64,000 nucleotides of DNA from Gammaproteobacteria bacterium. GTDB taxonomy: Bacteria > Pseudomonadota > Gammaproteobacteria > Arenicellales > Poriferihabitantaceae. Of this stretch, positions 29,146 through 38,307 are shown in pieces (positions within the stretch are counted from its first letter, which is position 1; the number at the start of each line of letters is the position of its first letter). The notes beneath the pieces are model-generated. The model did no database searches and had not been told where the DNA came from. It saw only the letters and a program-made list of their open reading frames with translations. The DNA is taken from positions 1 to 64,000 of the forward strand of contig VYFG01000139.1 in the NCBI GenBank assembly GCA_009842505.1, in the 5' to 3' direction. Position numbers and translations under genes: made by a program.

Positions 29146-30525
29146 TCAGTCGCTGGAGGCCAGGCGGGTACCCGATTCAATCGCGTTGTTGGACGCGAAC
29201 AGGGAATACGCATTGAAGCGCATCTGGTGGGACCTGCCCAGCTTTTCCTTGTAGAAGTCGACCTCGAACTGCTTGACCAGTTCCTTGCCGTCCCAGTGGT
29301 AGGCGCGGAAATACTGCTCGTCATCCGCACCCTTCTTGTCCCAGTTGGCCAGCAGCGAGCTGGTGAAGTACTGGCGCTTGCCGTCCCAGCTGCCGGAAAC
29401 CATGTTCACTTGCGTGCCGATCACCGTTTCGTACACCTGCTTCGGATTGTGCGGGTCGGTCATGTCGAAGAAACGGGTTTTTCCGTCCATGAAGGTGTTC
29501 ACAAAGAACCCGGAATCGTCGGAAAGGATCGAGAAGTCCACCGGCAGGGGCACCTTGGAGGGATCCCCGATATCGGCCACCGCCTTGGCATGCCACTCGC
29601 CCGTCTCATCCTCGTAGATCATCCAGACCTTGGATGTCAGGGCCGTGGTGGTCAGGCACCAGTTGTGATTCGGCTGCCACGCACAGCGAAGTTCCAGCGG
29701 GGCGCCGGGTACGTCCAGCACCTTTCTGGGTTTGCGGGTGTGCAAATCCCACACGACGACGGTGTTGCCGAACCGTTTCATGGCCTCGGCGTCGCCCAGC
29801 ATCTTGCCGAAATCCATCATGTAGTTGGACCAGCCGGTGAAGGAAGAGGTGACCATGAGGTTCTTTCTGGGCAGCACGCGCACGTCGTAGCCGTAGCCGT
29901 CAGCGTACTTCCCGCCCTTTTCGGCTCCCAGGAGGTCTCCATCGGTGGGCATCCAGTGGGTTGCCACGTATTCGCCGGTATTGGTGTACTCGACCATGCC
30001 GGTCCGGCCACCGTGGTCCTTGTTGTTGGACAACCCGGTAACCATCATGCGGCCGGGAAACGCATACATCGTGTGGGGTCCGACCACTCCCCCGCTGGCC
30101 GATACGAAATCCTCGATGGTCTTGAACAGGACGGGTTTCGCCGGGTCGGTATGCACATCGAAGATGAATATCTTGTTGGTGTCCAGTCCGCCGGCCCAAA
30201 GGTAGCGCCTGTCATCGGTAAATCCCGAATGATGCGCTTCGTTGCGTCCGCCGACCGACAGGGAATCGATTACGGTGCCATAGTTCGGCGAGGCCGGGTT
30301 CACATCGATCGTGACCAGCTTGTCCTGCCCGTCACCGATGCCTTCCACGCCCAGGGTCCACACGTAGACAAAGTCCTCCTGGCCGGTGATCTTGGCCATG
30401 TAGGGTGACATGCAGGTTTCATCCGCGGTCGCGGTCGAGACCGGCAGGCCCATCGCGAGACCCGCGCCGACGACGATCCCAAGGGCCATCGTACGCATTT
30501 TCTGAATCATCGTAGCTGTCTTCAT
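29146..30525 (-). CDS. mtoX: methanethiol oxidase (SBP56 selenium-binding protein family)
   Basis: Signal peptide plus SBP56 sequence (FVYVWTLGVEGIGDGQDKLVTIDV, GRNEAHHSGFTDDRRYLWAGGL, ELRCAWQPNHNWC); followed by SCO/MauG genes as in described mtoX loci. Confidence 0.9.
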   Translation of the reverse strand: MKTATMIQKMRTMALGIVVGAGLAMGLPVSTATADETCMSPYMAKITGQEDFVYVWTLGVEGIGDGQDKLVTIDVNPASPNYGTVIDSLSVGGRNEAHHSGFTDDRRYLWAGGLDTNKIFIFDVHTDPAKPVLFKTIEDFVSASGGVVGPHTMYAFPGRMMVTGLSNNKDHGGRTGMVEYTNTGEYVATHWMPTDGDLLGAEKGGKYADGYGYDVRVLPRKNLMVTSSFTGWSNYMMDFGKMLGDAEAMKRFGNTVVVWDLHTRKPRKVLDVPGAPLELRCAWQPNHNWCLTTTALTSKVWMIYEDETGEWHAKAVADIGDPSKVPLPVDFSILSDDSGFFVNTFMDGKTRFFDMTDPHNPKQVYETVIGTQVNMVSGSWDGKRQYFTSSLLANWDKKGADDEQYFRAYHWDGKELVKQFEVDFYKEKLGRSHQMRFNAYSLFASNNAIESGTRLASSD

Positions 30526-30879
30526 CTTTTCTCCCCTTATGTCAGTTATGTAATTCAAATTGTGAGCATTGCGGTTTGCAACAGGAAGATAGTGAATACC
30601 TTTCGGGCTGCCTTGTCAAGAAAGGTGCAGGCAAGGTGCAGGCAAGGTACCGGATGTACGATCACCCTGGGAAGATTCCCTGGCAATCGACGCCGACAGG
30701 GAAACTGCCGGGATACCGGTAACGGGGGCCGAAGGGTCGGGATCTGTACCTCAACTGGACGGGCGAGGATGGAATCGCCGCTCCCTGTTGCCGGACCCGG
30801 CAAGATTGGCGGATACCGGTACTTCCCACTGCGTGCGGCACCCCGTTGCCGCCGTCGCATGACGTGCGGGGATGCAGGC

Positions 30880-31150
30880 ACTTGATGGGCGTGCAGGGTT
30901 CCATCACGATGTGCATGGCGGACCAGAACCCGGCGCGGCATCGCAGCGACGATCTTGACAATGCCCGCCATATCGCCGAGGGAATGTTCACTGCCGCGGG
31001 GCGGGATGGGATTGAGTTGTTCATCGACACGTTCATGGACCTGGACCGGGGTCACGGGGTGCGCAACGGAGTGATCGACCGATGGTGCAATCCGCGGCCC
31101 GCGATGTCCGTGGTGCGAAATCTATGCGCCATCATGGCCCCCGTCCGCGG
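30880..31150 (+). pseudogene. possible remnant of a decayed coding sequence
   Basis: Within the 200-aa ORF 30846-31448, only HRSDDLDNARHIAEGMFTAAGRDGIELFIDTFMDLDRGHGVRNGVIDRWCNPRPAMSVVRNL looks protein-like; the rest does not. Confidence 0.25.
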
Positions 31151-31472
31151 CCGGTCATGTCGGGTTGATCGTGGGATGCTGAACGCTGGGCGTTGGATAT
31201 CCAGAGGGCAGGGTGACGAGATGCTGTTGCTGATCTTGCCAAACTCCCCGTCAAGGGAATTTGTTCTCGAAGGCCCGGTTCCGGAGTTCAGGGACGGATG
31301 CCATGAAGCGGTGGACCTCGTCGCCGGAACGGTCAGGCCGGTCGAGGCCAGGCCCGGGAAAGAGGGCGGGGTGCTGGATTTCGGGAGCAGCGTATCCGGG
31401 GCACTACTGGTCTGGCTTTCTCCGGGAAGGCAGGCGAATGCGCCGTGACTTCCCGGTCGGAAACCATTCCGC

Positions 31473-32393
31473 CTAGCCGGTAGTCTTCCCGTTTGCGTGC
31501 CGGAAAAAAAGCAGCCAGGCAGTTTCCAGCACGCCGGCCACGGTGATGAACGTCACTCCGATGACCTGCCGGAGACCGAACGGCTCGCCAGCCCAGATCG
31601 CCGCGGTGATCACACCCACGCTGATCTCGGCCATGAACAGGATACCCACGATGCCGGGATTGAGCTTGGTCGGGGCGAAGACGGTGGCCACCGCGGCGGG
31701 AACAATGACGATCAGCGCAAAGGGAATCAGCCACAGCATGACCTCCCCGATCAACGACCAATTCGCGGGGGAAAGCGTTCCTTGGCCGGTGGAAAGCCCG
31801 GCAAGGGTCGCGGTGATCAGGAAGGCCCAGACGATAAACCCGGCCCCGTAGGTGGTCGCCTTCTCCTGCCGGTCCATCAGGAGCATCAGGGAGGCTCCCG
31901 CCCACAGCAGGCCGGCGGACAGAGACATCCAGTCGCCGATGTTGCGGGGCAGGGGGAATGCCATGCCTTCACCGAGGATCACCCACATGCCGGCGAACCC
32001 CAGGATCATGGACCACCAGCGTGCGGGGGTGATGGGGTCGGCGATGATCCAGCGCGCCAGGAGAAAACCCCAGATCGGCATCAGGTAGAAAAGGACGATG
32101 ACATTCACCACCTCGGTATAGACATAGGCGGACGCGTAGAGGGCGTACCCGAGGCCGGTGCCGAAACAGATGACGTGGAAGCGAAGGCGGCCGGGGAAAA
32201 AGCGTCTACGGTCACGCCAGATCAGGGGCAGGATAATGAGCACGGACGCCAGGTTGAATATCGTGGTGGCCCACAACCCTGGAAATCCGGCGCCTTCCAG
32301 CGCCCGGATGGGTATCCAGTAGATGCCGAAGACCAGGCCCGCGTACACAGCGGCCAGCTTGGCCAGGGTCTGGTCGTCGGGGCGTTTCAGCAT
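31473..32393 (-). CDS. EamA/DMT-family transporter
   Basis: About ten hydrophobic segments, YWIPIRALEGAGFPGLWAT. Confidence 0.88.
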   Translation of the reverse strand: MLKRPDDQTLAKLAAVYAGLVFGIYWIPIRALEGAGFPGLWATTIFNLASVLIILPLIWRDRRRFFPGRLRFHVICFGTGLGYALYASAYVYTEVVNVIVLFYLMPIWGFLLARWIIADPITPARWWSMILGFAGMWVILGEGMAFPLPRNIGDWMSLSAGLLWAGASLMLLMDRQEKATTYGAGFIVWAFLITATLAGLSTGQGTLSPANWSLIGEVMLWLIPFALIVIVPAAVATVFAPTKLNPGIVGILFMAEISVGVITAAIWAGEPFGLRQVIGVTFITVAGVLETAWLLFFRHANGKTTG

Positions 32394-32516
32394 GGCCCGA
32401 TTTGACTGGCAGCGGACCCGGCGGTCAAGGAGGCAGATGGCATACCGCTTTTCGGGTAGGGGTCCGGGTACCTATGCGTCCGCACGCGAAGGCTCCGCTC
32501 CTGCAGTGTGATCCGG

Positions 32517-33446
32517 TCAGAACGCGCCCAGCTCCCGGATCGCATCACAGGTCCGGCGAAAGCTGTCCCCGATATCCGCGCTCATGTAGCGACCGCGCAG
32601 GTAGCCGTGCACCAGGCCCCTTTCCACGGTACAGGTGGCCTTGACGCCGGCGGTGTCCAGCCGGCGCACGTATTCGACCGCATCGTCCCGTATGGGATCG
32701 TGCTCCGCCGCGAAGGCCGCGCAGGCAGGCAGGTCCGAGAAATCCGGGTGTGCAAGGGGGAAGTAGGTCGGGTCGTGTGTTTCGGGTGCCCCCGCACTGC
32801 GCAGGGCCTGATAGTCCCTGATGTCCTGGCGGGATAGTCCGGGCGCGTCCGCCTTCTCGTCGTAGGATGGAAGATCGAACATTTCCCCGCCAAGCCAGGG
32901 ATAGATCAGCACCTGTCCCACGGGCTGTCTTTCGCTGCCGTGCTGGGCCACGCACACCGCCGCCGCCAGGGTGCCGCCGGCGGAATCGCCGGCCACCACG
33001 GTATGGCCGAGGTCCAGGGCCAGGAAGACATCCAGGGCGTCCTCGAACGGTACCGGGTGCACGAACTCCGGTGCCAGCCGGTAGTCCACCGCGACCACCC
33101 GGTAGCCGGTCGCATGGGCGATGTCCGCACAGATCGAGTGATGGCTGTCGAGATTGCCCACCACGAATCCGCCGCCGTGATAGTAGATGACCGTCACCGG
33201 GGAGTGGTGTTGCGGGTTCTCGTAGATGCGGATGGGTATGTTCCCGTTGCGGCCGGGAATCTGGTGGTTAGTTGTCGCCACATCGTCGGCGACGGGAGCC
33301 TCGAAATCCGCACACATGGCGAGATAGAGGCGCCGGTTTTCTTCCACGTCGAGCGCGCCGCTGTCGTCCGGGTATCTGGCCGCCACCCGGTCCAGGTAGG
33401 CGATCACTTCCGGTTTCATGGGGTACTTGGAAAGGTCGTAGGGCAT
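32517..33446 (-). CDS. alpha/beta hydrolase (HSL-type esterase/lipase)
   Basis: YYHGGGFVVGNLDSHHSICADIA and GDSAGGTLAAAV motifs. Confidence 0.95.
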   Translation of the reverse strand: MPYDLSKYPMKPEVIAYLDRVAARYPDDSGALDVEENRRLYLAMCADFEAPVADDVATTNHQIPGRNGNIPIRIYENPQHHSPVTVIYYHGGGFVVGNLDSHHSICADIAHATGYRVVAVDYRLAPEFVHPVPFEDALDVFLALDLGHTVVAGDSAGGTLAAAVCVAQHGSERQPVGQVLIYPWLGGEMFDLPSYDEKADAPGLSRQDIRDYQALRSAGAPETHDPTYFPLAHPDFSDLPACAAFAAEHDPIRDDAVEYVRRLDTAGVKATCTVERGLVHGYLRGRYMSADIGDSFRRTCDAIRELGAF

Positions 33447-33593
33447 GGCCGGAAGAGGGGTGAGCTTTTCCCGTTAGGATACCCTGATTTCTGCGGCCCG
33501 TGGGCCCGGCGGTCCTCCCCGGCGGGGCGCGGGCCATGGCCCGTTTGCGGCTGCGAGCGGCCCGGCAGGGGACCCGTATTGTCCGGGGGGCCC

Positions 33594-34271
33594 CTATTCC
33601 ACGACCGGGTAGTAGGGGCGGCCCCAGTCCTCGTCCGGGTTGTCCATCATGACATCGATGAAAACGGGCACTAGGAAGGACAGGATGGCGGCCCCGTCAC
33701 GCACCTGGCTGCGGTTGACGCTGCTGTTCCAGGTCGCGCCGCCATGGATGATCTGGTTGCGCAGGACATAGAGCCTGTCGAACACGAGATTCAGGACCTC
33801 GACGGTGTTGTGCGTCTTTAGCGCCAGTATGAAACGCCGCTCCGCGGACCGGAACATTTTCTCCCACTCCTCGTATCCGCTGATCCCGTTGTGGTGCTTC
33901 CAGAACGGGCTGAACACGTAACGGTTGTCCAGAAGCACCCGGATGGGTCCCGAGAAATTGTCCCAGATGGCGTCGTATACCCTTTGGCCGGTATCGAGCG
34001 TCACGACCTTGTGGAAAAACCCGGTGAACTCGGTCCGCGCTTCTGACATGGTCTTGTGGACCTCCTCTTCGTCCGCATAGGCCGCGTTGAAACCGATCCA
34101 CATGAAGATGAACCGCCCGTCGTCATCGGTTGCCTCCTCGGCCCGCCCGATCCAGCTGATCGAGCGGTGCACGCGCAGTCCCATGGTTTGCGGAAAATCT
34201 TCACGCAACGCCCGTTGCTTGGCCTTCAGGACTGCATGCGTAAGGGCTGTTGGCGTCGTTTCTTCCAGCAT
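33594..34271 (-). CDS. HEPN-like domain protein
   Basis: C-terminal VLRNQIIHGGATWNSSVNR matches an Rx4-6H HEPN motif in a helical protein. Confidence 0.55.
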   Translation of the reverse strand: MLEETTPTALTHAVLKAKQRALREDFPQTMGLRVHRSISWIGRAEEATDDDGRFIFMWIGFNAAYADEEEVHKTMSEARTEFTGFFHKVVTLDTGQRVYDAIWDNFSGPIRVLLDNRYVFSPFWKHHNGISGYEEWEKMFRSAERRFILALKTHNTVEVLNLVFDRLYVLRNQIIHGGATWNSSVNRSQVRDGAAILSFLVPVFIDVMMDNPDEDWGRPYYPVVE

Positions 34272-34496
34272 CGTTCGAAACTCGGGCTGCCGCGTGGGGA
34301 CCGCCAGGGGGTCGGGGCACCGGGTATTTCACCATACGCCCGAGCAGCCCGTCTGTGCAACCCCCGAACGAATTCGACCGCCCAAAACGGATCGCCGGCA
34401 TGTCCCGGGGCCGGCCGCAGGCGTCCCGCCGTTCCATGCCCTGCTGTTCAGGGGTCGGCCGGGCCGGGTGCACCCCTCATGGCGTTTTCCCGGGAA

Positions 34497-35867
34497 TCAG
34501 GCGGTCACACCGGCATACAGGTCGGCGAAGCTGGCGTCGATTGCCTGCTCGAAAAAGGCCACGTCCTCCATCTGGATGCAGAGCGGCGGGCAAATCCGCA
34601 GCACGTTCCGGTAGGCGCCGGACTTGGACGCCACCAGGCCGTGCTTGCGGGTTAGCTGGAAGAGCTGGTGCATCTCATCCGGAGCCGGCTCCTTCGTTGC
34701 GCTGTCCTTTACCAGTTCCGCTGCCATCATGAGTCCCCGTCCCCGGACATTGCCGACAAGGTCGTACTTCCGCTCCATGTCCTTCAGCACCTGCAGCATG
34801 GCCGCGCCCACTGTCCGGGCATTGTCGATGAGCCCGCATTCGTCGATGACGCGCAGTACCGCCCGGCCGGCGGAGCAGGATACCGGGTTGGCCCCGTAGG
34901 TGTTGAAATAGAACTTGTCCGCCATGGCCTCGGCGATGTCGCGCTTTGCCACCACCGCGCCCAGCGGGTATCCGTTGCCGATGCCCTTGGCCAGGACCAC
35001 GATGTCCGGCACGACACCGTCATGTTCGTATGCCCAGTACCCCTCACCGGTACGGCCGAAGCCCGACTGGACCTCGTCCACGATGCAAAGGCCTCCGGCG
35101 GCCCGCACCCGTTCGAAGGCGCCCTCGAGGTAGCCGTCCGGTGCGGGAACGATGCCGCCGTAACCCTGGACCGGTTCGAAGAACATGCCGGCGATCCGGC
35201 CGCTCGTGCCGTAGTGGATGGCCCGGTCGATGTCGTCGAGGTAGGGCTCGACCCCTTCGCCATGGATGCCCCGGTACTGGTCCGGGTTGGGGACGAACTG
35301 GATGCCTCCGAGAAGGGGCACCGGGTGGCGGAAATTACTGATCCCGGTCACGGACTGGGCGCCCAGGGTAGGGCCGTGATAGGAGTTGGTCAGCGAAAGG
35401 ACATCGCCAGTGCGGGTGTGGGAGCGGGCAAGCAGGAGCGCGAAATCGATTGCCTCGGCGCCAGAGTTGGTGAAATGGACCACCCATTCCTCCCCCTCGG
35501 GGAACTTGGCGGCCAGTTCCTCGGCAAGGTGGGCGGGCACCGGGTGAAAGAACATGGTGGTGCAGTGCTGGATCTGTGCGGCCTGTGCCTGCACGGCCCG
35601 GGTCACCGCCGGATTGTTGTAGCCGATGCTGACGCAGAGATTCTGGCTCAGGCAGTCGAGGTACTGGTTGCCCTGTTCATCCCAGAGATACTGGTCCTGG
35701 CCGCGCTGGAAGATGAGCGGGGTCTTGTAGGGGACGAAGGCACGCTGCGAAGCGGCGTAAAACCGCTCCCGGCGGCCGACGATGGCGTCGGTGTTCCAGT
35801 CCACGGGCAGGGTGAAATGATCGGGGTCTGCCTCGATCCGGTTGGTAATTCGCGTAGTGGTCTTCAT
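34497..35867 (-). CDS. class III PLP aminotransferase (AGXT2-like)
   Basis: VHFTNSGAEAIDFALLLAR, IVDEVQSGFGRTGEGYWAYE, VVLAKGIGNGYPLGAVV. Confidence 0.95.
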   Translation of the reverse strand: MKTTTRITNRIEADPDHFTLPVDWNTDAIVGRRERFYAASQRAFVPYKTPLIFQRGQDQYLWDEQGNQYLDCLSQNLCVSIGYNNPAVTRAVQAQAAQIQHCTTMFFHPVPAHLAEELAAKFPEGEEWVVHFTNSGAEAIDFALLLARSHTRTGDVLSLTNSYHGPTLGAQSVTGISNFRHPVPLLGGIQFVPNPDQYRGIHGEGVEPYLDDIDRAIHYGTSGRIAGMFFEPVQGYGGIVPAPDGYLEGAFERVRAAGGLCIVDEVQSGFGRTGEGYWAYEHDGVVPDIVVLAKGIGNGYPLGAVVAKRDIAEAMADKFYFNTYGANPVSCSAGRAVLRVIDECGLIDNARTVGAAMLQVLKDMERKYDLVGNVRGRGLMMAAELVKDSATKEPAPDEMHQLFQLTRKHGLVASKSGAYRNVLRICPPLCIQMEDVAFFEQAIDASFADLYAGVTA

Positions 35868-35878
35868 GGTCAGTTCGG

Positions 35879-36523
35879 TTACGGGGTAGGGTGACCCAGG
35901 CAGCCGTCGATGTACCGGTCGCACAGTGACTGGGCGGATTTTCTGGTCAGTCGGTCCTTGCCGGTGGCGAGGCTGTTCCACAGGCCGTCATCGAGTATAT
36001 ACAGGCCAAGGGCGCATTTACGGGCGTCGATCCGGATACCGTGTTCCAGGGCGGCACCTTCGAAGAGCTCCCGCACAATGGCGGTGACACGGCGGCTGGT
36101 ACGCCGGATGGGGCGGACGAATTCGGGGTGGTAACGGCTCGCGTTGGTGAACGCCTGCCAGGCTGCCGCCATTTCCCAGCGGTAGGTGGGGGGCATGAAC
36201 GAGGAATGCGCCACCTGCCTGAGCCTGGATTCGGCTGTACTCCCGCTGTCCGCCGCGATGGCCGACTTGATGGCAATGGACTGCCGGTACCATTCCTCCA
36301 GGGCGGCCAGGAGGAGCGCCTCCTTGCCGTCGAAGTAGTGGGCGATCAGGCCGCGTGAGGCCCCGGCCTCGGCACAGATTCGTTCCACGGTGGCGCCGTG
36401 GATGTCATGCCGGGCCACGGTCCGGATGGCGGCGTCCAGCAGGCTGCGCAGGCGGTATTCGCGGTTCTCCGCCCGGGTCCGGCGCCCCGGCCCGCCGCCG
36501 AACCCGTGAAGATTCGGATTCAT
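35879..36523 (-). CDS. TetR/AcrR-family regulator, BetI-like
   Basis: LLDAAIRTVARHDIHGATVERICAEAGASRGLIAHYFDGKEALLLAALEEWYR HTH; divergent from the amine-catabolism genes. Confidence 0.88.
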   Translation of the reverse strand: MNPNLHGFGGGPGRRTRAENREYRLRSLLDAAIRTVARHDIHGATVERICAEAGASRGLIAHYFDGKEALLLAALEEWYRQSIAIKSAIAADSGSTAESRLRQVAHSSFMPPTYRWEMAAAWQAFTNASRYHPEFVRPIRRTSRRVTAIVRELFEGAALEHGIRIDARKCALGLYILDDGLWNSLATGKDRLTRKSAQSLCDRYIDGCLGHPTP

Positions 36524-36560
36524 CGATACCAGGTTCCGGGTGACAGGCACAGATAAAAAT

Positions 36561-36596
36561 ATTGGACGATCATCATAATTATGACTATTATTCAAT
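36561..36596. promoter_or_regulatory. candidate BetI-type operator in the divergent promoter
   Basis: AT-rich imperfect dyad ATTGGACGAT...ATTATTCAAT between the regulator and the MttB-like gene. Confidence 0.4.
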
Positions 36597-36628
36597 AAAT
36601 CACCGCCTGCCACAATCCTGTTATCCCG

Positions 36629-38224
36629 ATGCCCGATGCCGCCAAGCCCGCCTGTCCGCCTGCCGGGGATCCGGTCCCGTCCGCAGGGACCGGCGCCGGT
36701 CCGGGGCGCAGGGCGGGGCGCCGGCAGCGGACGGCGGCGCGCAGGGAGGCCCGCCCCGTACGGGCTCCCCATATCCGTCGCCGCATCGCGACCTACGACG
36801 TCCTTTCCGAGGAAGGGCTCTGCCTGATCGAACGGAACGCCGACACCATCCTGCGCGACGTGGGCATGGAGGTGCGGAACGACCCCGAGGCGCTACGTCT
36901 TTACCGGGAGGCGGGGGCGGATGTGCGGGATACCCGGGTGCGGTTCGAACCCGGGTTCTGCCGGCGGATCATCCAGGATTCGGCGCCCGCTGAATTCGTC
37001 CAGCATGCACGGAATCCCGACAACAGCGTGGTCATCGGGGGGGACAACACCGTGCTGGCGCCGTCGTGGGGCCCCCCGTTCGTGCATGACCTCGACCGCG
37101 GCCGGCGCTACGCCAGGCTCGAGGACTTCCACGAGTTGGTGAAGATTCACCAGACCATCCCCTGGCTGCATCATTCCGGCGGCATCGTCTGCGAGCCGGT
37201 GGACGTCCCCACCAACAAGCGGCACCTGGACATGCTGCTCGGGCACTTCCGGTATTCGGACCGGGCCTGTTTCGGCGCGCTCATCGGAGAGGAACGGGCA
37301 AGGGATTCGGTTGCCATGGCGAAGGTAGTATTCGGCGAAGAGTTCGTCGAGCAGCATTGCGTGCTCTATTCCGTGGCCAATACCAATGCGCCGCTGGTGC
37401 TGGATTCGGCCATGTCCGGCGCCCTTCGGACCTATGCCGCCCACAACCAGGCGGTGGCCTGCACCCCCTGGACCCTGGCCGGTGCCATGAGCCCCTGCAC
37501 GGTGGCGGGCACCCTGGCCCAGGTCCTGGCAGAGGCCATGGCGGTGTGTGCGCTGACCCAGCTCGTGCGGCCCGGCGCGCCCTGCCTCATGGGCAGTTTC
37601 GCCACGGCCATCTCCATGCAATCCGGCGCGCCCACCTTCGGCACCCCGGAAGCCGCCAAGCTGGTGCTGGCGTCGGGACAGCTCGCCCGCCGCCTGGGAC
37701 TGCCCCTGCACACCGTAGGCGCACTGTCGGCCTCCAAGCTGCCCGATGCCCAGGCAGAGCAGGAGGCGGTGATGGGCCTGACCATGGCGGTGCTTGCCGG
37801 GGCGAACTTCATCAACCACGCCACCGGCTGGCTGGAGGGCGGGCTGGTGACCGGGTACGAGAAGACCATGATCGACGCCGACCTCTGCGGCAAGCTCGTC
37901 GATTTCTGCAAGGGCGTTGACCTGTCCGACGAGGCCCAGGCCCTGGAGGCGATCCATGAAACCGGGCCCGGCGCCCACTTCCTGTCGAGTCCCCACACCC
38001 TGCGCAATTTCGACAGCGCCTTCTACCGTTCCAGCGTGGCGGACAACAATGCCTTCGAGCAGTGGCAGGCGGACGGCGCCATGGACGCGGCCGCCCGCGC
38101 CAACCGGCTCTGGAAACAGGCCCTCGAGGACTACCGTGAACCTGCCATGGAACCCGCCATTCTCGACGGCCTTGAGGATTACGTGGCCCGGCAGAAGGCC
38201 CGGACGCCGGATCGGTGGTATTGA
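36629..38224 (+). CDS. trimethylamine methyltransferase family protein (MttB-like, non-pyrrolysine)
   Basis: MttB superfamily: GMEVRNDPEALRLYREAGADV, INHATGWLEGGLVTGYEKTMIDADLCG, HFLSSPHTLRNF; uninterrupted ORF without in-frame TAG. Confidence 0.88.
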   Translation: MPDAAKPACPPAGDPVPSAGTGAGPGRRAGRRQRTAARREARPVRAPHIRRRIATYDVLSEEGLCLIERNADTILRDVGMEVRNDPEALRLYREAGADVRDTRVRFEPGFCRRIIQDSAPAEFVQHARNPDNSVVIGGDNTVLAPSWGPPFVHDLDRGRRYARLEDFHELVKIHQTIPWLHHSGGIVCEPVDVPTNKRHLDMLLGHFRYSDRACFGALIGEERARDSVAMAKVVFGEEFVEQHCVLYSVANTNAPLVLDSAMSGALRTYAAHNQAVACTPWTLAGAMSPCTVAGTLAQVLAEAMAVCALTQLVRPGAPCLMGSFATAISMQSGAPTFGTPEAAKLVLASGQLARRLGLPLHTVGALSASKLPDAQAEQEAVMGLTMAVLAGANFINHATGWLEGGLVTGYEKTMIDADLCGKLVDFCKGVDLSDEAQALEAIHETGPGAHFLSSPHTLRNFDSAFYRSSVADNNAFEQWQADGAMDAAARANRLWKQALEDYREPAMEPAILDGLEDYVARQKARTPDRWY

Positions 38225-38307
38225 GCCGGTGACGGTGGGCAGCCCGCTTCCGTGCCGGCGGATGACCCCGGCGCCCTGGCCGGGAGATTCCGTGGAGCCC
38301 GGTCCGG

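Noticed and set aside
30555-31055. 166-aa minus-strand ORF upstream of mtoX
   Set aside because: No recognisable features and overlaps the probable mtoX promoter region.
36629-38224. Pyrrolysine-containing MttB
   Set aside because: ORF is uninterrupted with no in-frame amber codon, so it belongs to the non-Pyl branch of the superfamily.
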